DNA of 29,013 nucleotides from an uncultured Clostridia bacterium (GCA_946415665.1 CAMKTI010000006.1:1-29013); one strand, 5' to 3'; counted from the stretch's first letter, positions 1-8,191 are shown. Made by a program: numbers and translations. Notes: generated from the sequence alone by a model not told the origin.

Positions 1-394
1 TATTTAAAATCGCTGATTCTAAAAATTGCGCCTGAATTATTGGAGCCTTTACTGTTAACAACGGCTCATTCGGAAAAGCAACTGTTCCTTCTTTTAACGC
101 ATAAATATCTCCTGTAAATCTAAAATCACGCAGATATTCAAGAAATTCACCCTCAAAATCAAAATTATCTCTCAAAAAATCTATATCTTCTTTCGAAAAC
201 TTTATATTTAAAACATAATCGATCACTTGCTCCAAGCCCGCTACTACCACATAACCATTACCAAATGGATTTTTTCGATAATAAACATCAAAAACCGCAG
301 TTTTATTTGCGCTTTGATTTTTAAAATATCCTTGCATCATCGTTAATTCATAAAAATCCGTTAACAACGTTAAATTTCTGCTTATAAAAATCAT
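1..394 (-). CDS. pncB: Nicotinate phosphoribosyltransferase, N-terminal part (cut by window edge)
   Basis: Reading the minus strand from an ATG at 394 gives an uninterrupted 131-codon frame that runs off the window start. It begins MIFISRNLTLLTDFYELTMM and continues with GYF, a VYYRKNPFGNGYVVVAGLEQ segment, then FTGDIYALKEGTVAFPNEPL and TVKAPIIQAQFLESAILN. These are the hallmark N-terminal motifs of bacterial nicotinate phosphoribosyltransferase, the cytosolic enzyme that makes nicotinate mononucleotide from nicotinate and PRPP in the NAD salvage pathway. The FPNEPL...APIIQAQ block lines the active site in this family. The start lies 12 bases past the yunB stop, so the two are probably co-transcribed. 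A GTGGGG run abuts the ATG, so the ribosome binding site is not well spaced; GTG at 400 is an alternative start. The catalytic C-terminal part lies outside the window. Confidence 0.93.
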   Translation of the reverse strand, partial: MIFISRNLTLLTDFYELTMMQGYFKNQSANKTAVFDVYYRKNPFGNGYVVVAGLEQVIDYVLNIKFSKEDIDFLRDNFDFEGEFLEYLRDFRFTGDIYALKEGTVAFPNEPLLTVKAPIIQAQFLESAILN

Positions 395-406
395 CCCCAC
401 GTTTAT

Positions 407-1075
407 TTATTTTAAAAAATTTTTTCCGTTTATATATGCATCCGGCACACGTCCGTTTATCAGCGTATTTACCAAAAATATTTTTTTCGTGAACACAAAT
501 TTTTTTCTATTTAGCGGATTTATTATCTGAGAATTAAATTTTATTTTTAACCAAACTTGAAAATTCGTTTGATTTATCCCCGCATTTATTAATTTTGTTT
601 CGTAATCAATTAACGTGCTTCCGATAGGCAATATTTTTATTTTTATATTGGGCCAGGTTAAATTTAAAAAATTAATCCCCAAAGAAGACGTTATAAATGT
701 GCCCAGACAAAAATTTATTTCGTTGCTTTTACTATCTTTTAAAAATTTATCGGGAATATAAACCGCTAGTTTACAGCAAAATTTATTAATTAAAATATTA
801 TTCACCGAGAAAAAATTTATCTGTCCACCGTCAAAATTTATATTGTAAAAATCACTTGTTGTCAAACGATTTTTTTTTACAAAATCTGAAACCGCACTAT
901 CAATCGCTAAATTTATTTTATTGTTTATTGTTGATTCCGATTGAATTAATATCTCATCAAAAATTTTTTTATTTAAAAGCAAAAAAATAAAAACCACAAA
1001 AAGCATGGCTATGACAAAAATCAATTTCCCAAAACAAAATTTTTTTCTGTTTCGAAATTTTTTTTTATACGACAT
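407..1075 (-). CDS. yunB: Sporulation protein YunB
   Basis: This 222-residue protein has a basic N-terminus, one membrane-spanning segment at about residues 19-38, and an extracytoplasmic C-terminal domain. The C-terminal domain has the YunB family signatures: a D-Y-E-T-K...AGINQT block in the second half and a closing VNTLINGRVPDAYI motif. YunB is made in the mother cell in Bacillus and is needed for full spore formation; its biochemical role is unknown. I place the start at the ATG at 1075 (MSYKKK...) because AAAGGTGA lies about 12 bases upstream. An upstream in-frame TTG abuts that ribosome binding site. The gene precedes pncB on the same strand. Its presence, with spo0A and a sipL-like gene in the same window, argues for a spore-forming ancestry. 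Family assignment rests on motif memory and no search was possible. Confidence 0.8.
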   Translation of the reverse strand: MSYKKKFRNRKKFCFGKLIFVIAMLFVVFIFLLLNKKIFDEILIQSESTINNKINLAIDSAVSDFVKKNRLTTSDFYNINFDGGQINFFSVNNILINKFCCKLAVYIPDKFLKDSKSNEINFCLGTFITSSLGINFLNLTWPNIKIKILPIGSTLIDYETKLINAGINQTNFQVWLKIKFNSQIINPLNRKKFVFTKKIFLVNTLINGRVPDAYINGKNFLK

Positions 1076-1214
1076 AAAAAAAGTCAATCACCTTTTTAAG
1101 TGATGACTAATTTTATTAATCTTATAAAAAAAAGATTCCCGCGCTTGAAAAATAAAAAACCTTAAATGGAACTATATTATTTTATAAATTTTTGCGGAGT
1201 CGTATTTTTTTTTG

Positions 1215-1251
1215 CAACAAAAAAGCCGTGATCTTTTATGAAATCACGGCT
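1215..1251 (-). terminator. Rho-independent terminator after the orphan gene at 1277-2860
   Basis: A 9-bp perfect stem AGCCGTGAT/ATCACGGCT (1224-1232 with 1243-1251) encloses a 10-base loop. On the minus strand a run of six Ts follows. Ts also follow on the plus strand, so it could work in both directions. It separates the orphan gene from yunB. Confidence 0.85.
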
Positions 1252-1276
1252 GATATTTTTTTTATTGGATTTATTA

Positions 1277-2860
1277 TTAACTGAAATTTTGAGACTGATT
1301 AATTTGTCCATATGATGGATATTGTTCAGGTTGGTTTTGTATATACCCAGTGGTATTTTTACTAATAATATTGAGTTTCTGGTTGCCTATGTTTTGGATA
1401 TCAGTTTTCGTTTGTTCTCCGTACTGATAAATTTTTGCCACTTCAGGTATTAATGCCAAGCCGTTTCGTTTCGCGAGAGCACCAAAGTAATTAGATTGTA
1501 ATAACTTATAAACTAAAAATTTCTGTTTTTGCTTTGGATATTGGTTAATAAATTTGTAAACAAATGTTGCCAAAACGATTAATCCTAATATCACATTTGC
1601 GATCGCTCCAAATCCAAAGATCAAAGAAAGTAGGAGCAAAATCTGTAGGATAGACAAAAATGTATCTATTAAATGATTTTTGCGATCGCTTTCAAGTTTT
1701 TGCTTATCCATAAATTTTCTTTTATCAATATCTGCTTGTTTTAATGTATCAAAACATTTTAACTTTTGCGTACAAGCAAAGAATTGACAAAGGCTGTACA
1801 CAAAAGAAGCACGTTTTAAAACGCTACACAAAAATTGAACCCAGAAACCGCTCGATTCATTTTTATTTTCTAGGTTGTCTTTAATAATTTTTTGTAGCTC
1901 ACCATTTTCAACATTATTTTTCAAATTACTAACTGTCTGATTAATGTCGTCTGGAGCACATTTATTGATACTCTCTATTTGGGTATAATTATCAATTTGC
2001 TGGCTAAGTTTCTGCAATGATTCTGTGATCTTTTGTTTTACATCTGTCAATGCTTTACTATGATCACAATTGTCAGTAAATGTCATACAATTTTCTTTTG
2101 CCACAGCATCAATTATAAAATAATAAATCAAATCATTAAATAGATCAGCACTTAAAGCTACTAGTGATTTATTGCTCGAAACATTAATAACAGTTTGATT
2201 GTCTAAATCATTATTACTTGTCAACTCATTTACAATTTGCTTTGGTGATTTTGGCAATTTCGAAACATCAACAATAATTGCATACTGTGATGTTAACAAA
2301 TTACAGATCGAATCCGCAGTGATGTCCGCAACTATTGGATTACTTTCGGAAATGTTAACATTGTTTTCGCTTGTGTTATTTTTATCTTCAGTATTATTTT
2401 TCTCATTCTTATTTAGATTAACATTGTTTCCAGAACCCTTAATATTACTTAAAAATGGATTCGGATTCACCTCGGTATCGATATTAACTGCATAAGGATT
2501 ACTCGTAACCCCTTCATTCTGATTTTGATTTACGGATAGCTCGCTATTTTCTAAAATAGCCTTTAAATCAGGATTATACTTCGATAACTCGAATAAAAGT
2601 TCAGTGAAAAGCTTGAGATTTTCATCGCATGGCACATTGCCGAAACCAGTTCCTGCATACTGTTGCTCTTCACTCTGTACATACGGATTCGTAATAACAT
2701 TGTTTTTGTTAATTACAGGAATATAACCTTGAGTATCATACAAACTAGAATTACCTATAGAAGTATTGAGATTACGATACCACACATTTATATTCAGAGA
2801 CTCCGGCTTGTTATTTGTATATATCTCCCCATTATTATAAAAACCACTATTACTATTCAT
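1277..2860 (-). CDS. Orphan Asn-rich protein with a C-terminal transmembrane hairpin
   Basis: No family is recognised. The start is the ATG at 2860 (MNSNSGFYNN): a GGAGGT lies 8 bases upstream, and the ATG at 2875 overlaps that ribosome binding site. The 527-residue product has an Asn/Ser/Glu-rich low-complexity N-terminal third (to about residue 165, very N-rich at 130-165). A mixed helical middle follows, with Cys residues (CMTFTDNCD, CAPDD, LCSVLKRASF...CQFFACTQKLKCF). Two closely spaced hydrophobic helices occupy about residues 398-436, and the tail is Gln/Asn-rich. There is no signal peptide. The layout (long polar N-terminus, helical hairpin, short polar tail) resembles membrane-inserted host-interface proteins such as chlamydial Inc proteins only in architecture. 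It is monocistronic, with its own strong promoter, a leader of about 125 bases and a terminator. Confidence 0.8.
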   Translation of the reverse strand: MNSNSGFYNNGEIYTNNKPESLNINVWYRNLNTSIGNSSLYDTQGYIPVINKNNVITNPYVQSEEQQYAGTGFGNVPCDENLKLFTELLFELSKYNPDLKAILENSELSVNQNQNEGVTSNPYAVNIDTEVNPNPFLSNIKGSGNNVNLNKNEKNNTEDKNNTSENNVNISESNPIVADITADSICNLLTSQYAIIVDVSKLPKSPKQIVNELTSNNDLDNQTVINVSSNKSLVALSADLFNDLIYYFIIDAVAKENCMTFTDNCDHSKALTDVKQKITESLQKLSQQIDNYTQIESINKCAPDDINQTVSNLKNNVENGELQKIIKDNLENKNESSGFWVQFLCSVLKRASFVYSLCQFFACTQKLKCFDTLKQADIDKRKFMDKQKLESDRKNHLIDTFLSILQILLLLSLIFGFGAIANVILGLIVLATFVYKFINQYPKQKQKFLVYKLLQSNYFGALAKRNGLALIPEVAKIYQYGEQTKTDIQNIGNQKLNIISKNTTGYIQNQPEQYPSYGQINQSQNFS

Positions 2861-2990
2861 AAAAAAAACCTCCATAAATTAAAAGATAAAACAAAACTTA
2901 CATACAGACCAACGTCCGCATTCGCATCAAAAAGCGTCTAAATGTATGCAACAAATTATATTCCACAAGTACAAATCTAAACGCGATAAT

Positions 2991-3019
2991 ATTTTATCAA
3001 TAAAAAAATTGTTTGTCAA
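2991..3019 (-). promoter_or_regulatory. Sigma-A promoter for the orphan gene at 1277-2860
   Basis: On the minus strand TTGACA (3019-3014) is followed after exactly 17 bases by TAAAAT (2996-2991). This is a near-consensus vegetative promoter. It leaves a 5' leader of about 125 bases before the ATG at 2860, long for this window. The TTGACAAACAA block recurs upstream of the genes at 8092-8616 and 7173-7745. I see no riboswitch fold in the leader. Confidence 0.75.
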
Positions 3020-3134
3020 TAGTTTTATTTTTTTTAATCGATATTTCAAATAAAAGTAATTTTTTTTAGGAGAAAATAATTTTATTTTGATGACATAATT
3101 ATATTTCTCAAAAATTATTTTTCTCGTAAGGATA

Positions 3135-3163
3135 TTTTTGTCGATTAATTTTCGTCATATAAT
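3135..3163 (+). promoter_or_regulatory. Possible promoter of the GltD-like gene
   Basis: A perfect -10 TATAAT (3158-3163) lies 17 bases after a poor -35 TTTTTG (3135-3140) and about 35 bases before the ATG. The rest of the 337-base gap between 2860 and 3198 is AT-rich, with only the divergent promoter at 2991-3019 recognisable. Confidence 0.45.
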
Positions 3164-3197
3164 TTTATTAATCAAAAATTTAAGGGAATGATTTTTT

Positions 3198-4634
3198 ATG
3201 AACGAAAAAAAAATGCCGCCATGTATGTTAAATTGTCCAGCACATATAAATATTGGTGAGGTATTAAATTTTATAAAACAGAAAAAGTTTTTGGATGCTA
3301 TTAATTTGGTGAAAGAAAATTTGCCTTTACCAGCATCGATTGCCAGAATTTGTCCACATCCATGTGAATTTAAATGCACACGGAATTTTAAAGATGGGGC
3401 AATAAATATTCATCAAATCAGGATTTTTTTGGCGGATATGTTTTTAAATAAAAAGTTTGATTTTGAGATAAAAGAAAATGTTGAACCGCAGAAAAAAGTT
3501 TGCGTAATAGGAGCAGGTCCAGCAGGAATTTCTTGTGCTTATTTTTTAAGTTTATTGGGACATAAAATTTTTGTTTTTGATCAAATGTCTGAGCCTGGCG
3601 GAATGTTAAAATATGGCGTTCCGGAATATCGTTTGCCAAAAAAAATTTTAAATCGAGAAATAAATTTTTTTGACGAGTTAGAAATAGATTTTACTGGAAA
3701 CATGAAAGTCGACAAAAAAAAATTTAATGAGTTAAAAAATAAATTTGATGCGATAATTTTAGCGATTGGGGCGTGGAAAGCAAAAAAAATTAAATGTGTT
3801 GGCGAAGAAAATTTTTATAACGGAATAGAATTTTTGAGAAATATAAAAGTGAATAAAAAAAAGATGGAAGAATTGGTTGACGGAAAAAAAATTGCTGTTA
3901 TCGGCGGAGGAAATACAGCGATTGACATTTGTCGGAGCGCGATAAGATTAAATGCAAAAGAAGTAATTAATATTTATCGCAGAACGAAAAATGAAATGCC
4001 GGCAGAAATTAGCGAAATAAATGATGCGATTGATGAAGGAGTTATTTTTAAGGAATTGTTGTCTCCGACAAAAATTTTGCTTGATGATGAAAATAAAAAA
4101 ATTTTGTTTATGGAAAAATATAAATTGGGCGAAAAAGATTTTGATGGTCGAGCAAGTATTATTAAAACAAATGAGATTTTGACGGAGAAATTTGATTTGA
4201 TTATTTTGGCGGTTGGACAAGATGTTGAAGCAGATTTTTTTGAAGGTGAAAAAAATATTGATGGGACTATTAAAATAAATGATTGTTTTGAAACGAGCGA
4301 AAAAAAAATTTTTTGTATTGGAGATGCAATTAGAAATAAAAATCGAATTGCTATTAATGCGATTGCTGATGCAAAAAAAGTTTGTGAGCATGTGAATAAT
4401 TTTTTATTGGGCAAAGAATTGATTTGTAAAGAAGAAATTGCTGATGTGAAAAAAAATAATTCGCAAGTAAAAAATAAATTTAGAAGCGAAAGATTGGAAA
4501 TGAAAAAAAGGAAGGCTTGTGAAAGGAAAAAAGATTTTGATGAGATTATTTTGCCATGGAGTGAAAAAGAATTTTTGCAAGAAGCGAGTAGGTGTTTAAA
4601 TTGCAGAGGATGTAAAAAAAATGATTGTGAGTGA
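3198..4634 (+). CDS. GltD-like NAD(P)H/FAD iron-sulfur oxidoreductase
   Basis: This 478-residue flavoprotein matches the glutamate synthase small-subunit (GltD) family, which passes electrons from NAD(P)H through FAD and Fe-S centres. The N-terminal Fe-S helical domain has C9, C13 and CPHPCEFKC (C52, C56, C60). The FAD-binding motif VIGAGPAG is at about 103-110, followed by PGGMLKYGVPEYRLPK. The NAD(P)-binding motif AVIGGGNTAID is at about 233-243, followed by IYRRTKNEMPA. A second FAD contact, IFCIGDA, comes late. The end carries an extra cysteine cluster (C466, C469, C472, C477) that could bind another Fe-S centre. AAGGGA precedes the ATG. No gltB large subunit is in the window, so it may serve as a general electron-transfer subunit instead of making glutamate. 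Its last 14 bases overlap the next gene. The substrate is not determinable here. Confidence 0.85.
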   Translation: MNEKKMPPCMLNCPAHINIGEVLNFIKQKKFLDAINLVKENLPLPASIARICPHPCEFKCTRNFKDGAINIHQIRIFLADMFLNKKFDFEIKENVEPQKKVCVIGAGPAGISCAYFLSLLGHKIFVFDQMSEPGGMLKYGVPEYRLPKKILNREINFFDELEIDFTGNMKVDKKKFNELKNKFDAIILAIGAWKAKKIKCVGEENFYNGIEFLRNIKVNKKKMEELVDGKKIAVIGGGNTAIDICRSAIRLNAKEVINIYRRTKNEMPAEISEINDAIDEGVIFKELLSPTKILLDDENKKILFMEKYKLGEKDFDGRASIIKTNEILTEKFDLIILAVGQDVEADFFEGEKNIDGTIKINDCFETSEKKIFCIGDAIRNKNRIAINAIADAKKVCEHVNNFLLGKELICKEEIADVKKNNSQVKNKFRSERLEMKKRKACERKKDFDEIILPWSEKEFLQEASRCLNCRGCKKNDCE

Positions 4635-6258
4635 AAAGATAAAAAATATGCTTGCGGTCATGTTTTTTTTATTTGTTTTTTTTTGTAGTGCGAAAAATAT
4701 ATTTTGTAATTCGAGATTTGATCATGATTATTTAAATGACGGAAAAAATTATGATTTTAACTTGCCAGAAAGTTATGATGCGCGAAAAGAAGGTTTTGTT
4801 ACGCCGGTAAAAACTCAGGGAAAATCAGGACCGTGTTGGGCATTTGGAATAATTTCGACGTTGGAAACTAATTTTTTAAAGGAAAATAATTTAAAGCGCG
4901 AAATAGATTTTTCGGAAATGAATATGATTTTTAATTTAAATAAGGGAGCGAGCGTAAATAATTTATATGAGTTTGATTTTGATTTGACGGGAAATATTGA
5001 AATGGCGAGCGCATATTTTTCGAGTGGAAGGGGACCTGTTTTAGAAAAAGATGATAAATATGAAATAAATTATTTGCCTAGAGATTATGAAGAAACACAA
5101 AAAAAAAAGCCGGTGAAGTACATAAAGAAAATTATTTATATACCCGATGCAGATAAGAAAGATGATTTGAGTTTGAAAAATCATAGAGAGTTGATAAAAA
5201 AATTTGTTTATGAGAAGGGGAGTGTTGCTGCGAGTATTTATTTTGATGAGAAATTTTTGGATGATGAATTTGAAAATTATTTTTATTGTGGATATGAAGA
5301 AAATTGTAATCATATGGTTTCGATTGTTGGATGGGATGATGATTATTTAAAAGATAATTTTAGTAAAAAAAATGAATTGCCAAAAAAAAATGGCGCGTTT
5401 ATTGTAAAAAATTCTTGGGGACAAAACGGAAATAATATGGGATTTTTTTATGTTTCGTATGAAGATAAATTGTTTGCTAAAAATTGTTGCTTTATGTCAG
5501 ATATTGTTGATATGCAAGAAAAATATGAGTTTGAAAATATTTATCAGAATGATTATTTTGGAATGACTTCGGCGATAGAAAAAAAAATGTTGGACGGGAA
5601 AAGATATATTGCGAGCGTTTTTGATTTAAAAAGCGAAAAAGAAGCTTTGAGTGAAATTGGAATTTTTGTGGCGGAAAATAATACGCGTGCAAAAATTTTT
5701 TTGTTAAAAGTAAACGAAGACGGAAAAATTGTTAGTCGTAGCGATTTTTTATGTGAAAAAAAATTTGATTTGCCGGGATATTATGTAATTGATTTACCGG
5801 AAAAAATTTTATTGGAAGAAAAAAAATTTGGTGTAGGAATAGAATTTTTAGGCTGTAATAATTTTATTGCGTGCGAAAGCAGAGAAAGTTTATTTTCGTC
5901 GCGAGCCATAGGAGAAAAAAATAAAAATTTTTATGGAGATAGATATGGTTTTGAAGATTTTTATGGAAAAACAAGCGAGTTCACTAATTTTTGTATTAAG
6001 GCTTTTACAGAAAAAAAATTTTATGGGGCAAAAAAAATTGATTATAAAAAGTTTGAAATACGAAAAAAAATAAAAGTTAAAAAAAATAATAAGATGGAAG
6101 TTTATAAAAAAAATAAAGCAAGTCAGAATAATAATTTTGATGTGAAAAAAAATATTTTTATGCTTGTAATGATTGTTTTGTTATTTATTGGCATTTTATA
6201 CAGCGTTTTAGATACTGTCTACACAAAAAAGATAAAAAAAAAAAGAAATAAACTATAA
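4621..6258 (+). CDS. Membrane-anchored papain-family (C1A) cysteine peptidase with lectin-like C-terminal domain
   Basis: The 545-residue product starts with a hydrophobic signal or anchor segment (about residues 9-30). A C1A peptidase domain follows with all key residues: oxyanion Gln66 and Cys72 in VKTQGKSGPCWAFG, His231 in NHMVSIVGWDDDY and Asn264 in VKNSWG. The part after about residue 275 resembles the all-beta 'lectin-like' domain found behind such peptidases in clostridia. A Lys/Asn-rich linker, one C-terminal membrane helix (about 509-535) and a very basic tail close the protein. This predicts an outward-facing, membrane-tethered protease. The ATG at 4621 sits inside the 3' end of the GltD-like gene, with AGAGG 11 bases upstream, so translation is probably coupled; ATG at 4648 is an alternative start. 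The substrate is unknown; host or peptide-nutrient proteins are guesses. Confidence 0.88.
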   Translation: MIVSEKIKNMLAVMFFLFVFFCSAKNIFCNSRFDHDYLNDGKNYDFNLPESYDARKEGFVTPVKTQGKSGPCWAFGIISTLETNFLKENNLKREIDFSEMNMIFNLNKGASVNNLYEFDFDLTGNIEMASAYFSSGRGPVLEKDDKYEINYLPRDYEETQKKKPVKYIKKIIYIPDADKKDDLSLKNHRELIKKFVYEKGSVAASIYFDEKFLDDEFENYFYCGYEENCNHMVSIVGWDDDYLKDNFSKKNELPKKNGAFIVKNSWGQNGNNMGFFYVSYEDKLFAKNCCFMSDIVDMQEKYEFENIYQNDYFGMTSAIEKKMLDGKRYIASVFDLKSEKEALSEIGIFVAENNTRAKIFLLKVNEDGKIVSRSDFLCEKKFDLPGYYVIDLPEKILLEEKKFGVGIEFLGCNNFIACESRESLFSSRAIGEKNKNFYGDRYGFEDFYGKTSEFTNFCIKAFTEKKFYGAKKIDYKKFEIRKKIKVKKNNKMEVYKKNKASQNNNFDVKKNIFMLVMIVLLFIGILYSVLDTVYTKKIKKKRNKL

Positions 6259-6269
6259 AATAAAGTATA

Positions 6270-7134
6270 ATGAAGAGAAATAAAAAGCAGGAGCAAAATA
6301 AAAATGGAAAAAAAACATATCGTAGATTTGATATAAGTGATGCAAAGTGGAAACTAATAAAACCGCACCTGACAGATCAGCCTGGGCAACATGGAGGCAT
6401 AACCAAAGACAATCGTAAGTTTATCAATGCAGTTATTTGGATAGTTAAAATAAAACCTCCGTGGAGGGACTTATCGCCTGATCATGGCGAGTGGGGTATG
6501 GTTCATCAAAGATTTATTCGGTGGCAACAAAAAGGTATGTGGAAAAAATTATTTTGGTTATTTAGTTATTTAAAAGCAACAAGAAATTTGAATGGCTAAT
6601 GATAAACACGAGTTATATGAAAGCACATCAGCACGCGAATAGGGTTTGCGGAAAAAATCAGGCTATATCAAAAATAAAAGTAAACTCAATTTGAAAATAC
6701 ACTGAGCCATCAATGAGCGCGGTATACCAGTAAAATTTATTGTTACAGATGGAACACATACCGATTGTAAAGAAGCTATTAACTTGATCAAAAATCTCGA
6801 TGCAAAGTTATTATTTGCAAATCGTGCCTACGATACTAACAAAATTTTGTCTTATATTACTGCACGAAATACAAGCCCACTTATTTTTCCAAAACCCAGT
6901 AGAGTGAAACAGCATGATTATAAAGGTTTTAGGGTTTTAAAAAAGATATAATAACCTTACCGTACACTTTATTGTTTTCTACATATTGTCAAGAAAACTT
7001 TTCTTGATTTTAAACGTTGGCGCGGCATCGCTACTCGATACGCTAAAACGCTCGATGCTTTCGCTTCTATCTATGTTCGGTTGTATCTTTATGCTGTTTC
7101 AATTTCATTTTTTCCTTTATTTCTTATCACATAG
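6270..7134 (+). pseudogene. Decayed IS5-family transposase
   Basis: The first 109 codons (6270-6599) encode the IS5-family N-terminal domain: RRFDISDAKWKLIKPHL, then WRDLSPDHGEW and FIRWQQKGMWKKLF. After a stop, the rest of a DDE transposase is readable in other frames: MKAHQHANRVCGKNQAISK (about 6620-6680), GIPVKFIVTDGTHTDCKEA and LLFANRAYDTNKI (about 6720-6850), and HIVKKTFLDFKRWRGIATRY ending at TAG 7132-7134. There are at least two frameshifts and in-frame stops at 6597, about 6703 and about 6950. The three catalytic acids are all replaced: the first Asp (expected D-S-T before KAH) is Asn, the second (expected ADRGYD) is Asn, and the Glu (expected VEN) is Lys. No convincing terminal inverted repeats or target duplication were seen. 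It lies 11 bases after the peptidase gene and just beyond the 3' end of the membrane-protein gene at 7173. Confidence 0.9.
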
Positions 7135-7172
7135 ATGTTGTCCAAAAAGATGTCATCGTACGCGAAATATAT

Positions 7173-7745
7173 TTATTTTGTAGTGATACCAGCGGTACTT
7201 TCGTATTTTGGGGTATCAGAATTAATATTTTTATTTTTTTGAATAAATTTATTTTGGCTTTGATTTTCTATGTAAAGTTCTTTAGAATTAGAAAAAGAAA
7301 TATTTTTCTTGAGATCGAATAGCTTCTTTAAACTACCAGAAAGAAAAAAAAACAATAAGAAAACTAAATCTTTAAAATAAAATATAAGAACACTAGAAAT
7401 TATTATTACTAACGATGCCACAATTCCCAAAACAATTGTTGTAGCCAAATGCCAATGTAAAATTAAACTTAGTGCGAACAATACCGGTGGAGAAGAAATG
7501 AGAGTAATAGCGTATAACACAACAGGGATACTCCAAGTAGGTATTGGAACTATGCGCTCTGTCAACATCTTTCTACCCTTGGAAAACAAAAGCATAAAAA
7601 GCATAACAGGTATTGCTGCGACTGAAATTGCTGAGAGTATTCCACTAATACCACATATAATCGGAACTATAATTACCGCTACGATAAAACAACCAATAAA
7701 AACACCAATCGTTTTTCCTATCACTTTCACAGCCTGCATAGTCAT
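7173..7745 (-). CDS. Multi-spanning membrane protein, paralogue A of a tandem pair
   Basis: No family is recognised. The 190-residue protein has four to five hydrophobic segments: about residues 9-35, 37-55, 70-85, 86-115 and 120-138. A polar Asn/Lys/Ser-rich tail of about 50 residues follows. It aligns along most of its length with the product of 8092-8616; the best block is FALSLILHWHLATTIV followed by GIVASL, and GISGILSA and the SKGRK/PKGKK loop also match. AAAGGAGTG lies 8 bases before the ATG at 7745. The upstream region is also duplicated. The gene ends 39 bases from a dead IS5-type element and has no terminator of its own, which may have been lost when the element inserted. The function is unknown; a small lineage-specific membrane protein family is the most that can be said. 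Confidence 0.8.
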   Translation of the reverse strand: MTMQAVKVIGKTIGVFIGCFIVAVIIVPIICGISGILSAISVAAIPVMLFMLLFSKGRKMLTERIVPIPTWSIPVVLYAITLISSPPVLFALSLILHWHLATTIVLGIVASLVIIISSVLIFYFKDLVFLLFFFLSGSLKKLFDLKKNISFSNSKELYIENQSQNKFIQKNKNINSDTPKYESTAGITTK

Positions 7746-7821
7746 AAAAAGACACTCCTTTTAAATAAGTCTAGCAATAAAATTTACCAAAAAAAACAAC
7801 ACCAACTTATGTAACATATAA

Positions 7822-7850
7822 ACACTACAACAATTTTTTTTGTTTGTCAA
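7822..7850 (-). promoter_or_regulatory. Probable promoter of paralogue A (weak -10)
   Basis: TTGACA (7850-7845) on the minus strand sits in the same TTGACAAACAA block as the promoter of paralogue B. The hexamer 17 bases on is TAGTGT (7827-7822), a poor -10. Paralogue A may therefore be expressed more weakly than B, whose -10 is TAAAAT. Confidence 0.45.
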
Positions 7851-7942
7851 GATACAAATTATTTTTTTGTGAATTTTAATCGGTTCTAAACATTCTTTTT
7901 ATAAGAATTATATCATCTTAGATTGGCTTAAAGAAATTTATG

Positions 7943-7974
7943 ACAAAAAAAATACCGCTAGTGAGTAGCGATAT
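7943..7974 (-). terminator. Rho-independent terminator of paralogue B
   Basis: Read on the minus strand, ATATCGCTA pairs with TAGCGGTAT (9 bp with one G-U) around a 5-base loop, followed by a run of Ts. On the plus strand the same site would contain a C-A mismatch, so the minus orientation is favoured. It lies after the gene at 8092-8616. Confidence 0.75.
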
Positions 7975-8021
7975 TTTTTTATTGTGTACGGGAAAAATTA
8001 CTCGTGTTCAGTAAATTTATT

Positions 8022-8191
8022 GCTGTGTGACTCCGAAGACAAAGGTTTATGTTCGCCAATATTTTTATTGATTTGTTGTTGTTTTGCAACTTTACTTTTT
8101 GTAAACGCTGTGTGACTCCGAAGACAAAGGTTTACGTTCGTTAATATTTCTATTGATTTGTTGTTGTTTTGCAACTTTACTTCCTGTAAAC
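8022..8191. repeat. Two tandem 85-bp direct repeats at the 3' end of paralogue B
   Basis: Copy 1 (8022-8106) and copy 2 (8107-8191) both run from GCTGTGTGACTCCGAAGACA to TGTAAAC and differ at six positions. Since 85 is not a multiple of three, the second copy shifts frame. Both copies encode the same peptide (SKVAKQQQIN...KPLSSESHS), but only copy 2 is in frame with the gene. The six differences show the duplication is not brand new. Confidence 0.93.

Noticed and set aside
2199..2941. Two plus-strand open frames of 92-98 codons opposite the orphan gene at 1277-2860
   Set aside because: They lie antisense to a gene with a clear promoter, ribosome binding site and terminator, have no ribosome binding site of their own, and read as reverse translations of Asn/Ile-rich sequence.
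2861..2990. Riboswitch or leader peptide in the 125-base leader of the orphan gene
   Set aside because: I could not build a convincing conserved fold; a nine-codon frame (MRMRTLVCM) lacks a ribosome binding site.
3948..4414. Two overlapping minus-strand open frames of about 146 codons within the GltD-like gene
   Set aside because: Their Phe/Ile/Asn-rich translation is the antisense of Lys/Glu/Asp-rich coding DNA; they have no start signals.
6986..7183. A 65-codon plus-strand open frame after the IS5 remnant
   Set aside because: It is an out-of-frame reading of the transposase C-terminus (KRWRGIATRYAKT in another frame), not a separate gene.
8022..8191. Short direct repeats as a CRISPR array
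   Set aside because: There are only two copies, directly adjacent without spacers, inside a coding region.
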